Assembly: GCF_037126465.1 (NCBI RefSeq)
Contig: NC_088206.1
Location: 71,303,687-71,367,686 of the forward strand
DNA from: Ornithodoros turicata
Taxonomy: Eukaryota > Arthropoda > Arachnida > Ixodida > Argasidae
DNA length: 64,000 bases
Direction: 5' to 3'
Below are positions 23,501 through 34,700 of this stretch, piece after piece (within the stretch, counting starts at the first letter, position 1; each line of letters opens with the position of its first letter). Under the pieces are notes generated by a model. The model did not search any database. It saw nothing but the letters and a program-made list of their open reading frames with translations, and was not told the DNA's origin. A program made the translations under genes and the position numbers.

Positions 23501-25650
23501 GATTTCTGCACAAATTTTGGGCTAAAATTAAAGGGCGATTCCTGGTGAATATCTGTGCGCATTTTCAGCTCGATCTGAGCACTTTTATTTTTTGGCTGGA
23601 AAAAAAGGTAAGCCTAACCCCTTGGGGTTTTTTCGGGTCAAAAATTGAAGGTCTGATTTCTGCACAAATTTTGGGCTCAAATTAAAGGGCGATTCCTGGT
23701 GAATATCTGTGCGCATTTTCAGCTCGATCTGAGCACTTTTATTTTTTGGCTGGAAAAAAGGTAAGCCTTTGGTAAAAGGCTAAAGGCTAAAAGGCTAAAG
23801 GCTAAAAGGCTTTGGTAAAAGGCTTTTGGTAAAAGGTAACCCTTGGGGTTTTTTCNNNNNNNNNNNNNNNNNNNNNNNNNNNNNNNNNNNNNNNNNNNNN
23901 NNNNNNNNNNNNNNNNNNNNNNNNNNNNNNNNNNNNNNNNNNNNNNNNNNNNNNNGGAAAAAAGGTAAGCCTAACCCCTTGGGGTTTTTTCGGGTCAAAA
24001 ATCGAAGGTCTATTTCTGCACCTACTTTCTGGCTGAAATTAAAGGGCGATTCCTGGTGAATATCTGTGCGCATTTTCAGCTCGATCTGAGCACTTTTATT
24101 TTTTGGCTGGAAAAAAAGGTAAGCCTAACCCCTTGGGGTTTTTTCGGGTCAAAAATCGAAAGTCCTATTTCTGCACAAATTTTGGGCTAAAATTAAAGGG
24201 CGATTCCTGGTGAATATCTGTGCGCATTTTCAGCTCGATCTGAGCACTTTTATTTTTTGGCTGGAAAAAAAGGTAAGCCTAACCCCTTGGGGTTTTTTCG
24301 GGTCAAAAATCGAAGGTCTGATTTCTGCACAAATTTTGGGCTAAATTAAAGGGCGATTCCTGGTGAATATCTGTGCGCATTTTCAGCTCGATCTGAGCAC
24401 TTTTATTTTTTGGCTGGAAAAAAAGGTAAGCCTAACCCCTTGGGGTTTTTTCGGGTCAAAAATCGAAAGTCCTATTTCTGCACAAATTTTGGGCTCAAAT
24501 TAAAGGGCGATTCCTGCTGAATATCTGTGCGCATTTTAGCTCGATCTGAGCACTTTTATTTTTTGGCCGGAAAAAAAGGTAAGCCTAACCCCTTGGGGTT
24601 TTTTCGGGTCAAAAATCGAAAGTCCTATTTCTGCACAAATTTTGGGCTAAATTAAAGGGCGATTCCTGCTGAATATCTGTGCGCATTTTAGCTCGATCTG
24701 AGCACTTTTATTTTTTGGCCGGAAAAAAAGGTAAGCCTAACCCCTTGGGGTTTTTTCGGGTCAAAAATCGAAAGTCCTATTTCTGCACAAATTTTGGGCT
24801 AAAATTAAAGGGCGATTCCTGCTGAATATCTGTGCGCATTTTAGCTCGATCTGAGCACTTTTATTTTTTGGCCGGAAAAAAAGGTAAGCCTAACCCCTTG
24901 GGGTTTTTTCGGGTCAAAAATCGAAGTCCTATTTCTGCACAAATTTTGGGCTGAAATTAAAGGGCGATTCCTGGTGAATATCTGTGCGCATTTTCAGCTC
25001 GATCTGAGCACTTTTATTTTTTGGCTGGAAAAAAAGGTAAGCCTAACCCCTTGGGGTTTTTTCGGGTCAAAAATCGAAAGTCCTATTTCTGCACAAATTT
25101 TGGGCTCAAATTAAAGGGCGATTCCTGGTGAATATCTGTGCGCATTTTCAGCTCGATCTGAGCACTTTTATTTTTTGGCTGGAAAAAAAGGTAAGCCTAA
25201 CCCCTTGGGGTTTTTTCGGGTCAAAAATCGAAAGTCCTATTTCTGCACAAATTTTGGGCTCAAATTAAAGGGCGATTCCTGGTGAATATCTGTGCGCATT
25301 TTCAGCTCGATCTGAGCACTTTTATTTTTTGGCTGGAAAAAAAGGTAAGCCTAACCCCTTGGGGTTTTTTCGGGTCAAAAATCGAAAGTCCTATTTCTGC
25401 ACAAATTTTGGGCTAAAATTAAAGGGCGATTCCTGGTGAATATCTGTGCGCATTTTCAGCTCGATCTGAGCACTTTTATTTTTTGGCTGGAAAAAAAGGT
25501 AAGCCTAACCCCTTGGGGTTTTTTCGGGTCAAAAATCGAAGGTCTGATTTCTGCACAAATTTTGGGCTAAAATTAAAGGGCGATTCCTGGTGAATATCTG
25601 TGCGCATTTTCAGCTCGATCTGAGCACTTTTATTTTTTGGCTGGAAAAAA
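14588..25650. repeat. Satellite array, 154-bp and 222-bp monomers in higher-order units
   Basis: About 70 head-to-tail monomers. The basic monomer is 154 bp (starts at 15131, 15285 and 15439 by the mark AAGCCTAACC). About every third to fifth monomer is a 222-bp form, extended by about 68 bp built from AAGGCTAAAGGCTAA and GGTAAAAGGCTTT motifs. The long form starts at 14911, 15595, 16125, 16809, 17338, 17868, 18551, 19081, 19611, 20139, 20515, 21495, 22333, 22862, 23390 and 23765. Most intervals are about 376, 530 or 684 bp, which equal 222 plus one, two or three times 154; two longer intervals (980 and 838) skip a long form. Each monomer contains the 14-bp palindrome AACCCCTTGGGGTT followed by a T run. 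Diagnostic variants (AAAGTCCTAT versus AAGGTCTGAT; GGGCTCAAAT versus GGGCTAAAAT) define subtypes. Minus-strand open frames of 69-124 codons repeat with the array and are not genes. Confidence 0.97.
23856..23955. other. Assembly gap of 100 N
   Basis: Exactly 100 undetermined bases inside the satellite. A round-number gap is a scaffolding placeholder, so the true array length is unknown. The two sides carry different monomer mixes: no 222-bp form appears after the gap. Confidence 0.99.
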
Positions 25651-25815
25651 AAGGGGGATATGTTTAATGGGGACATGTTTAGACATTCGAAGATCTGATT
25701 TCGAACCCACTTTCCTGTTGAAATTAAAGGGCATTTCCTGCTGATCATCTGCGCTCAACTTCGGCTCGATTGGAGCACTTTTATTTTTTCGCCAAAAACT
25801 GAAGAAAGGTAAGCC
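25651..25815. repeat. Diverged satellite monomer at array edge
   Basis: Similarity to the monomer continues at lower identity (GATCTGATTTCGAACCCACT, then CGATTGGAGCACTTTTATTT). This marks the decayed right border of the array, as expected where unequal exchange no longer homogenises units. Confidence 0.7.
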
Positions 25816-26166
25816 TACCACAGCACAAAGATACCTCATAGAGATGAAAGTCCGATATTGGGGCCAACGCGTAAAACTGTCGATGGCCAGAAGAATGTGG
25901 CAATAGGCCAACTCCAACTACGTCGTGGTGCAAGTGGCGGCAGGCGGCGGAGCAAAACGGCCAGCCAAAATACTGTGAGAGGAAGGACGAGCGATACGAT
26001 GTCCAAGATATGTTGGAATTCGGCTGTCGCAAGCTTCTCTGGAGACAACGGTAGTCTGGTCCTTTTAGGTGTCCAGTCTCTTCTGGTTTTGCAGCGAAAG
26101 AAAGAGCCGACCAGGTTTCATAACCGTGGTGAGAATCCTTGAAATGACGCCGCGGCCAGTTACCGG
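25816..26166 (-). pseudogene. Ty3/Gypsy-type integrase fragment, broken, copy 1
   Basis: On the minus strand two frames give short peptides typical of a retrotransposon integrase core: HLHHDVVGVGLLPHSSGHR in one frame and HILLAIDSFTRWPQ in another. Family members usually read similar blocks in one continuous frame, so at least one frameshift is present. No reverse transcriptase, LTR or protease was seen next to it. A second copy lies at 27375-27740. Confidence 0.65.
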
Positions 26167-26167
26167 A

Positions 26168-26445
26168 TGAGGCAACTAACCGGGGGGGGACCCGGTCATC
26201 GGTGGCCCCGAGGGTCACGTAACACACCCCCGGGGCCTCCTCGCGAGCACTCCCGCCAGACCTCTTCCTATCGGACCCACCCTCTCTCCTAGGATCCTTC
26301 CTGTCCCCCATTAACCCTCCTTTAAATCTAACCCTCACATTTAACCAGCTTCTACCCCCGAACCTTACTCAGAGAGATCCTGTTTCGAACCAGGGTCTTT
26401 CTGTGCAGAAGGCAAACGCCGAACCCACTGAGCTACCCACCCACG
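26168..26445 (-). repeat. tRNA-headed SINE-like element
   Basis: In reverse complement a tRNA-like head starts near 26445 with an A box (GGTAGCTCAGTGGG) and a B box (CTGGTTCGAAACAGG). A G-rich body of about 200 bp follows and ends next to the integrase fragment. The head resembles a tRNA with TGC at the anticodon position but does not fold well. A distinct SINE family from the CTGTGCTGTCTGGGG family. Confidence 0.5.
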
Positions 26446-26834
26446 AGCGCAACCGTGTCACAAGTTCCTTATCAACTGAGGCTTATCAACGCAACCCTTG
26501 GCCTGTATCGCGAAGCTTAATTCTTTGCGTGACAGATGGCGCTCGCTGCATAGCCGGCTGAACCCCCAAGCGGGGCTTTTTCTTCTAATCTACGATTTAT
26601 CTACAGAGAGCAACTGACAATTCTTATTTGAGACCATAGTACGGCTGCCGCGTACACCGTATATTCTGTAGTTCCCACACTCTCTTTTTATTAACTTTAT
26701 GCTCATTACTTATCCTTATTAAGATCACATAGAACGTGATATCCTTCCTTCAGGGTCAGAGACTCGCCAGTGAAAGCACTGTGCAACTAAGTGTTTACGA
26801 TAACATATAAGTCTTGTTTCTTTGAGGCAGGTGA

Positions 26835-27090
26835 AGGTGAACGCGAAGGTCTGATTTCGAACCCACTTACCTGCTGAAAGGGCAGTTCCTGCTGATCATC
26901 TCTGCTCAATTTCGGCTCGATCGGAGCACTTTTATTTTTTCTCCAAAAATGAAAAAAAAAAAAAAGCTAACCCCTTAGTGTTTTCTAAGGCCAAAATTCG
27001 AAGGTCTGATTTCGAACAAACTTTCCTGCTGAAATTAAAGGGCAGTTCCTGCTGATCATCTGTGCTCAGTTTCGTGTCGATCGATGAAAA
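26835..27090. repeat. Diverged satellite monomers outside the array
   Basis: Two partial monomers recognisable by AAGGTCTGATTTCGAAC and TCGGAGCACTTTTATTTTTT, separated by about 150 bp. They sit between the two integrase fragments. Confidence 0.7.
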
Positions 27091-27374
27091 TCCAGGCGAA
27101 CTGACGTCCCATTCCGAGGTCAATGGTGTGTGACCAACTTGTCCGAACCAAAGCACGGGATCGCTGGAGGAGAACAGTGGCAGATGCAGAGGTGGCCACA
27201 AGGACAACGGTGGATGAAGAACAGAGGGGCGAATTTTCGCGAGGCCACGATGGCATCCTTGAGCTGGCGGTGGTTGAAACGTCCAACCAGAGGAGACTTA
27301 GGAGGAAAGGGTGTGAAGGCGATTCACCTCGGACTGTGGGTCACGATCGGTGGTAACAGTGGGAGGGACACAGA

Positions 27375-27740
27375 ACAAAGATACCTCATAGAGATGAAAG
27401 TCCGATATTGGAGCCGCCCCTGGCTAAACGCGTAAATCTGTCGATGGCCAGAAGAATGTGGCAATAGGCCAACTATGTCGTGGTGCAAGCGGTGGAATCT
27501 GGCGGTCAGGCGGAGCAAAACGGCCAACCAAAATACTGCCAGAGGAAGGACGAGCGATACTGATGTCCAAGATGTGTTGGAATTCGGCTCTCGCAAGCTT
27601 CTCTGGAGACAACGGTAGTCTGGTCCTTTAAGGCGTCCAGCCTCTTCTGGTTTTGCAGCGAAAGAAAGAGCCGACTAGGTTTCATAACCGTGGTGAGAAT
27701 CCTTGAAATGACGCTGCGACCAGTTACCGGATGAGGCAAA
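27375..27740 (-). pseudogene. Ty3/Gypsy-type integrase fragment, broken, copy 2
   Basis: Near-identical to copy 1 over about 350 bp, from AAAGATACCTCATAGAGATG to CCGGATGAGGCAA, with small insertions and deletions. In one minus frame it reads LHHDIVGLLPHSSGHRQ. It is flanked on the right by another diverged satellite monomer, as copy 1 is on the left, so integrase fragment and satellite were probably duplicated together. Confidence 0.65.
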
Positions 27741-28020
27741 AATGAAAAAAAGGCAAGCCTAACCTCTTCGGATTTTTTTAGGCCAAAAATCAAAGTTCCT
27801 ATTTCTGCACAAATTTTGGGCTAAAATTAAAGCGCAGTTCCTGCTGAGTATCAATGCGCAATTTTAGCTCGATCTGAGCACTTTTAATTTTTGGCCAAAA
27901 ATGGGAAAAAAGGTAACCCTTGGTAATGTGGTTAAGGTGGTAAAGGTAAGCCTTGGTAAGGTAAGCCTCTTCCGAGCACTTTTAATTTTTAGCCAAAATG
28001 GCAGAAAAGGTAAGCCTTCC
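27735..28020. repeat. Diverged satellite monomers
   Basis: A monomer-like block with AAGCCTAACCTCTTCGGATT, ACAAATTTTGGGCTAAAATT and CTCGATCTGAGCACTTTTAA, then a short degenerate GGTAAGCCTT run like the 68-bp extension of the long monomer. This is the outermost trace of the satellite. Confidence 0.75.
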
Positions 28021-28524
28021 TCTTTGTGTCCTTTGCAGCACGATTTCAGAACTTTTTATTTTTAATTTATTTATTTATTTCACATACTACTGGCCCAATT
28101 TCATGAGTAGGGGTGGGCACAGAATCAAGCAAGGGCAGCGTCAGGACACATCAATGATAGAGCTGTAGAAAACTGTACTAGAAAAGGATCTTAGTCCTGT
28201 GAATGATATACGGATATACTATGCGGAGTGCACGTAGGGGTCGATTATAAGCGAATGTTACATGATGTCATTCCCCGACGACACATCCAAATTCTCCTCC
28301 CCCCCTCACCCCGAAGAGGCGAATTCTCCAGCGGTTGAGAACCCCTGACCTATACTAGAGAACCGTGCACACAAAATCATACTTCTTCATTTTTACTTCG
28401 TCTTCGAACGAACAACGTTGACAACGACATTTACAAAACCGCCGAGCGTTAGTCTGAAGTGAACAGTCTCTTGCGGTACGTTGTAGTACCCACAGTGCAG
28501 CCAAGGTCCATTACCCAGGAACCG
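28021..28524. other. 3' flank of SLC6 gene
   Basis: Probable 3' untranslated region and flank of the minus-strand SLC6 gene. TTTATT motifs at 28055-28079 read AATAAA on the minus strand and could serve for polyadenylation, but they lie in a low-complexity run so the call is weak. Confidence 0.3.
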
Positions 28525-28767
28525 TTATTTCGCCGGAGGCGCCGGGGGTGCCGGTTCGGGTGCCGGTTTCTGATCAGGTGGATGTCCTTCCCCTGCGTCG
28601 AATGCTGGATTTTCCTTCCCGTCCGCTGGTTTTGCGGGTGGCACTACTTCTGGTGCTGACAGCGCTAGTGAAGGGCAGCGCAGCTTCATGAACTCGATGT
28701 ACTCATTGTGGTCTTGTGGTAGGGCTGGGCCCCACTTGGGTGAAACTTCCGCTGCTTTCTTGCAGTC
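28525..28767 (-). CDS. SLC6 coding exon 14: cytoplasmic C-terminus
   Basis: 80 residues and TAA. Begins [20 protein letters not shown], a conserved juxtamembrane WGP block, and ends in a proline/alanine-rich tail ([12 protein letters not shown]). Acceptor CGTTGCAG. Confidence 0.9.
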   Translation of the reverse strand, partial: DCKKAAEVSPKWGPALPQDHNEYIEFMKLRCPSLALSAPEVVPPAKPADGKENPAFDAGEGHPPDQKPAPEPAPPAPPAK

Positions 28768-31700
28768 CTGCAACGGAAATTTTCCGACATAGTTACTTTC
28801 GTTTTACGCCGCGAGATCCCCATGATCACGAGCGCGATATCACGGTACTGCCAAGAGTTTTGGGTATGCAAATTTTTTAAAAAAAGGTAACGAGGTTACC
28901 TTAACCTAGCTTCTCAATATAGTCACAGTCAATCATTTTTTATGTGACGGAGCTAGTTACATCTAGAATCACTAAATAATACTCCTGTCAGACGGAAAGT
29001 GCACTAAAGGTCCAGTGGGCTCCCCAAACTCACTTCTCTGCGGCGGGCCGACTGCGTAGCCTCGACAGCAGACTTTCATGTACGACTTCCGATATTAAAG
29101 AAAAAACGCGAAAGTTCCTGCCAAACACAATATTTTTAAACAAGTAGTAAGTAAATAGCGCACTTCGTCAAGTACAGGGTAACATTCTGCCGAACGAACA
29201 TGCAATTACTCTCGTTAACAGCGCAGTGCGGCGATCGTGACGATCTGTCCCCCGCCATATTTGTTATTTCATACGGCGTAACTAGAAACGAACGCAACGT
29301 TCGTACGCAGTACATTTGTGTCATGTCGGAATCTATAGGGGCGGAATCAAATTTCTAAACCGAAGAAACACATTCTTATACGACGGGATTGTGGCAGACG
29401 CTTAAAAATTTGGCCACTGTTCATTCTCATCTATCGCCGTCGACATGATAGTTTAGTGACACTCGTTTGGGAGCAGTGCAACTTCACGAAAATAGTAAGC
29501 TTTAGTATGTCGCACGCTATTACCTTTGTGTACCTAACCGTGTATTCACACGAGCGACATTCCCCGCAGAAGCGGAAGGCGCGAAAAACGTCATAGCTTT
29601 CTGAGCAGTCACAAGATATCCTGTAGCAGACGACAAGAAAGACGCTGACGGTGCCGTCTGCGAAGTGTCGTCTGCGCAGTACGCCACTCCCGATACACCG
29701 TATGAATGCTCACATAACACGGGAAGGAACTTCGTCTCTGTAAGCAATGTTTTTGCTTTTGTTTTTATTCCACTAGAATGTTCCGCGAGGATGTCGCTCG
29801 TGTGAATACACAGTAAGCGGTGGTTCTGCGTGAGACCGCGCCGCCACGATGAATCGGAGCAAGCCCGAAAGGTTCGTTTGGCTGCGAATGCTGTCTTGCG
29901 TTAGCGTTGTGCAAGGTCTGTGTGAAGGGTTGGGTAGCGTTTGTGAAGGGGGAGTTTCCCAAGGTGTTTTCAAGTTTTAATGCTAACGCATTTCCGCCGG
30001 ATACACCGATGATCTTTTTAAAGCTGTTATTACACCTTTTCCTCCCACTTCACGCATCTGTAATAGATAAAACTAACATTCCGTTCAATGCAATAGCATT
30101 TTAATTGCGAAAGCGACCGCGTGCTCATTCTACCAAGTAACGTAGCTGGATGCGCGCGACTGCGCACCGTTCTTGAACGGAGAAGGGCGAGATCGGTGTC
30201 CCACCGCCAGGAGGCGCAGCCGCGTCAGGCTCAAGATGGCGGGAGCGCTCGCCGACGTGGCTCAGTGTCGCTACTCTGTTCCCTTTTAAGTGACTCTACC
30301 GTAACCTACGCCCTCCTCGGCGAGCACTGTTAATGTTATGTTGGCTGTCACAAGCTTCTCCTCTACGAAGAGCGGCACTACTAGAGTGGAACACACACAG
30401 TTACACTTTACAGTAAATACGTTACATTTTAGTTACTATAGTTGCTTATGGGCGCTAACACGCAATAAAAAAAATAAAACACTGTAGTTACTTTCACCAA
30501 AAGTTACAACTACTTATAGTTACAAGCTGCTTTCCCGTTAAAATGACGCGTCACAAGAGCATAGTTACTGAAAAAAGTGACTAGTGATTACAGTGATTAA
30601 AGTGAAAAAGTGATTACTCTTATAGTTGTAGGTTAGTTACTTGCAGGAGGCGTAGGTACAGTAGGTCAGTTAGTTAGTGCAGGTTAGAAACTGCAGGTTT
30701 CTTAAAATGTAATGTTTGTTGAGTAAAACTATTTTCCTTCCAGATGCACGTTTTGCTCTAGACATGCTTTTTGTTTTGTATTCGTAAACAGGAGTAGCTC
30801 TAAAGTATGATTAACATTAGAGCGTGAACTCACATAGCCAGAATAGTACCAGTGCTTGATCGCCATGAAGATGATGAGCTGAACACCGACGGAACCCAAG
30901 AAAATCCCCAGAATATTCGCCCAGGTTGGGTAAACGTAATCATGCAGAGTCACGCCTTTGAACGTCAACAGGGTGCTGGTGCAGATGACCTGTCAGAGAA
31001 GAAAAGGTTCGCGTGATGTACTGATCAGAATAAAGAATGTGAGGCAACAATGATGGACTTCGATTAAAGAATACGAGTGGCATTTGTTGAAATGTCACCA
31101 TCAAGTGGCATTCCAAACCATACCCTCCGATTTGGCACACGACACATGTCAGACATGTCACGGCAGCACGTCAGAGTTACACCACCCTAACTGCCTTCGT
31201 ATGAACGTACCAAGGCTAGAGATGCAAAATTTCCGGAAATTTTGAATCGCTCGAAAAAAAAAAATCTTTTTTTTTGGGTGTTTTTTTTTTTCGAAAAATT
31301 GGAAAAAATGGCAACAAACGCGGTTACTGCTGAGTCGAAGCGTTGCCGGACAAGCCACAGCATACAATGAGCTAGAAACCTTAGTAGTGTTCACCCTCTA
31401 GGTATAAATGCAGAGCAGAGCATCCCATGATACTGCTGTTTACTCAGCGATAGGTAATTGGAACAACCTGTCCACTCCGACCAGAACTCCGACATTATGT
31501 GAACGCGATGGCGATCGCTTGGAGCAGCCAGACCGAGCTCTAAGTTGGTGGTTGTTGGCGGATTAGAGGTACCTTAGGCACTGTTGGCAGTTTGGAACGC
31601 ATCGCAGGCACGAAAATTTACATTTCTGAATTTTGTCGCCTGGAAATTTTGGGCAATTCTTCCGGAGACGAGGAAAAAAAACGAAAAACTTTTTTTCCCA

Positions 31701-34700
31701 AAAATTTCCGGGTTTTTTTTTCGGGGCTTCGCATCTCTAACCAAGGCACGCTAGGAATTTTTCTTCTGAATAGCGTTTCAATGAACAAAGTACTTGTGAA
31801 TAAAAAAGTGGTGATTTCTGACGAACACATAAAACACAGGGAGTGTGTGCAGTGGATGAGAACAAAAACACAACAGTCACAGCGCTTGACAAAACATTCC
31901 CGAGTATGCAGGAGCAAAATTGTGTACAGATTACGTACATCTGCACGCATTTACGCTTACACGCACGGCTACGCAGAGACATACACATTCATGTGCAACT
32001 CCGGAAGTACTCGACAATGGGCACATCGAGATGCATAGATAAACGCCGAGTACAGCAAGGATTTGAAAAACAGCACGGCAAGGTAATAGACAGTGGGACT
32101 TTTCCAGCTATCAGAACCACCGCAGCGTGTTTGCGCAAGGGAACACACAGTGAACCTCAACACATTTTTTCTTGCACTGCCACATCGTGAACAACGAACA
32201 CAGCCGTGGTGGAAGACTCTCAACATTTTCACATAATATCTCAACATTGCAAAGTAAAGTAGTTGCCCAGTGGCAACTCCGATCCTAAATGGTGTTGTGA
32301 GACGTAAGTGCTTCTTCTAGGCATTTGCGGATAGTTATTTAAAAACCGAAGCAAAATAAGAAGCAAACTGTTGTATAACCGGACTTGAGGCACACGCAGC
32401 CCATGTGTGGATATAAACATGTCTACAGTATGCACAGGCGATATATTCATGCGGATCAGAATATGAAGTATCGCATATTCTGTTTTATGCCTCGTGCAAT
32501 TTGTGCAATTTTCGGCCTTCCGCGTGTAGTTTCGGAAGTATTCGAATATGTTAGGTTTGAAACAAACATCGATTGGATTCGAAATTCGAAATTCCGTATT
32601 CGATTCGGTATTCGAATATTCGGACGGGTCGAGTTTCTTGGTCCTTGCATGTTTCATTACCTCATCTACTGATCCCTCATCACAATAATGATGATTAGAG
32701 TCACTGGGTTCATTAAAACAATTCCTCGACTCATAAGTGGCAGTGACGGGAGAAAAGAAAAAGAAAAGTGAAGGTTCTTACCACAAGGACAGCAGGGCAG
32801 ATGTATTTCCAACAGATAGAGAGTAGCATATGGGGCGGTTCTCCCAACATGAACTCGATGTCCAGGCTGAGACGATGCATTCCTGCGTTGGACGAGAAAT
32901 GCTGCTCTCGTCGGAGGTTAAGGGGGACTCACTTCTTAAGAAAGTATATGGGAATTTCTGTTCGCAGGGGTCTCGAAAACCTAGCTAAATTTCTATACGA
33001 AACAGGTACAGGCGTGTTCCCCTTGAGTTTATCTAAGGGATGACATATTTTTGAAGACCTGACGCGGTTCACTGATTTTTTGGCGAATTAAAGTTTGTAA
33101 AAATTTTCAGTACACGGGAGTCTATGGGAGATGCAACAAAATCGCTTCTCTCGGCACTGCCGCCCGCGATATTTGGGTCAAAATGATGTCATTCCCCACA
33201 GTAACAGTCGGGGAATTGATTGCAATCAACAAATCCGACAAGCATACTGCTGTTTTCCAGATCCCTGCGAATGAAAATAATGGCTTTGTCGTTTGCTATT
33301 CATGTCCTGCAAGCTGACGCCGATCGCATTACTTCCTTAGAAGCGCGGGAGAAAAGCAACACTCTCTGGAAGCGAAAGTTAACTACACCGCATGTGTCCT
33401 CCTTAACCACATTAAAAGCTTGTCCCTACAGCTTCGGTTAGACCAGGTTAGCTTCGGTTAGGTCAAACCTGTGATCACAGAGAGCGCTCGCTTTCGCTAT
33501 CAGATATTAATGTCTGAGTTTTACTGTCGCCACACAACGATGATTACGGAAGACGCCACAGGGGTTTAGTCTACGCATTACGCACTTCCGTAAAAGGCTT
33601 CCTTAAGACAACAGTTCGGACCCGAAGCAACATTAAATAAAAATGTCGGCGCATGCCTCGCATAGTGCAACTGGGACCCACATTATAAGACACTGTACAA
33701 AATATTCCACTTAACTTCACATCCAATTACGTATGATTGACTCGTACCACTGGCCAGAATGAACCTTTTTTCACAACGTTTATGCGCATGCTCTATGACT
33801 CTGACGGCGCCGAAGAAGGTTCCATACATATTCAATAGATGGCGCCAATACTTTGGCGCGCGCCAATCGTGTTTCTCTGGACAACCGCTAGGGAACGACG
33901 CGAGCGTGAAAAAGGTCCATTGCTCGGGTAACGGCGCGTCCGCCACTGATCCCAAGCTCGTCGCTTCAGCCATAGGTGACCTTCAACGCGAAACACGGTC
34001 GTTACCAATACGCTTACCGTACACGTGAACAATGAAAATGACCTCGAAGAGCGCATTCCACGGCAGTAATAATCCACCGACGAAGCTGTCCAAGATCTCC
34101 GTTATGTACAGGCCACCCTGTAGGAGAAGAAACAAAGGGGAGAGTCCCCAAAAAGATTACGCAAGCTACGTACGAAACGTTATGATGGACCCCGCACTGT
34201 TGCGTTTTGATGCCTCTGACAGCGATGCTTTTTTTTTTTTGCGAACCTGCGCATCGTGATGCGGTATTGAGGAAAAATGAATTAGTATTTCACTGTGTAG
34301 TCTCACCATAGTCACACCATGTAGTCACACCACAGACACTGTGGTGTTTCACCATAGTTGGCGAGAGACAAAACCCTCGAAACGTCACTGTCGAGCACTG
34401 ACGTCAGAGCAGCAAGAGCAACTGCTATTGGTTACCGTAAGCTCGTGACCTCGTTGGCGGAAATGTGTGCCGTGACGTCAGAGGCAGATGAGTTTTTCGT
34501 ACAGATTTTCAAACGCCTGTTCCCCTTTTTGCTGTCAAATTTGGAATGCGGATCGATACAAATAACCTACGTATTATATTTATCCGGGGTATAAATTGGG
34601 GCGCCACAACCCTTTTAAGTCCTTCCTCATCCGCGTACTTTAAAGGAGCACTGAGGTGATTGGCCCTCAAATTGGTTTCGTTTTTCGCTGCGACATGTTC

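Noticed and set aside
14588..25650. CRISPR array
   Set aside because: Units are contiguous 154-bp and 222-bp monomers without unique spacers, in a eukaryotic sequence.
14546..25748. Many minus-strand open frames of 69-124 codons starting MRTDIHQESPF or MTRKNPKG
   Set aside because: They repeat with the satellite monomer, have no conserved domain and end wherever the monomer phase changes. The 154-bp monomer is not a multiple of three.
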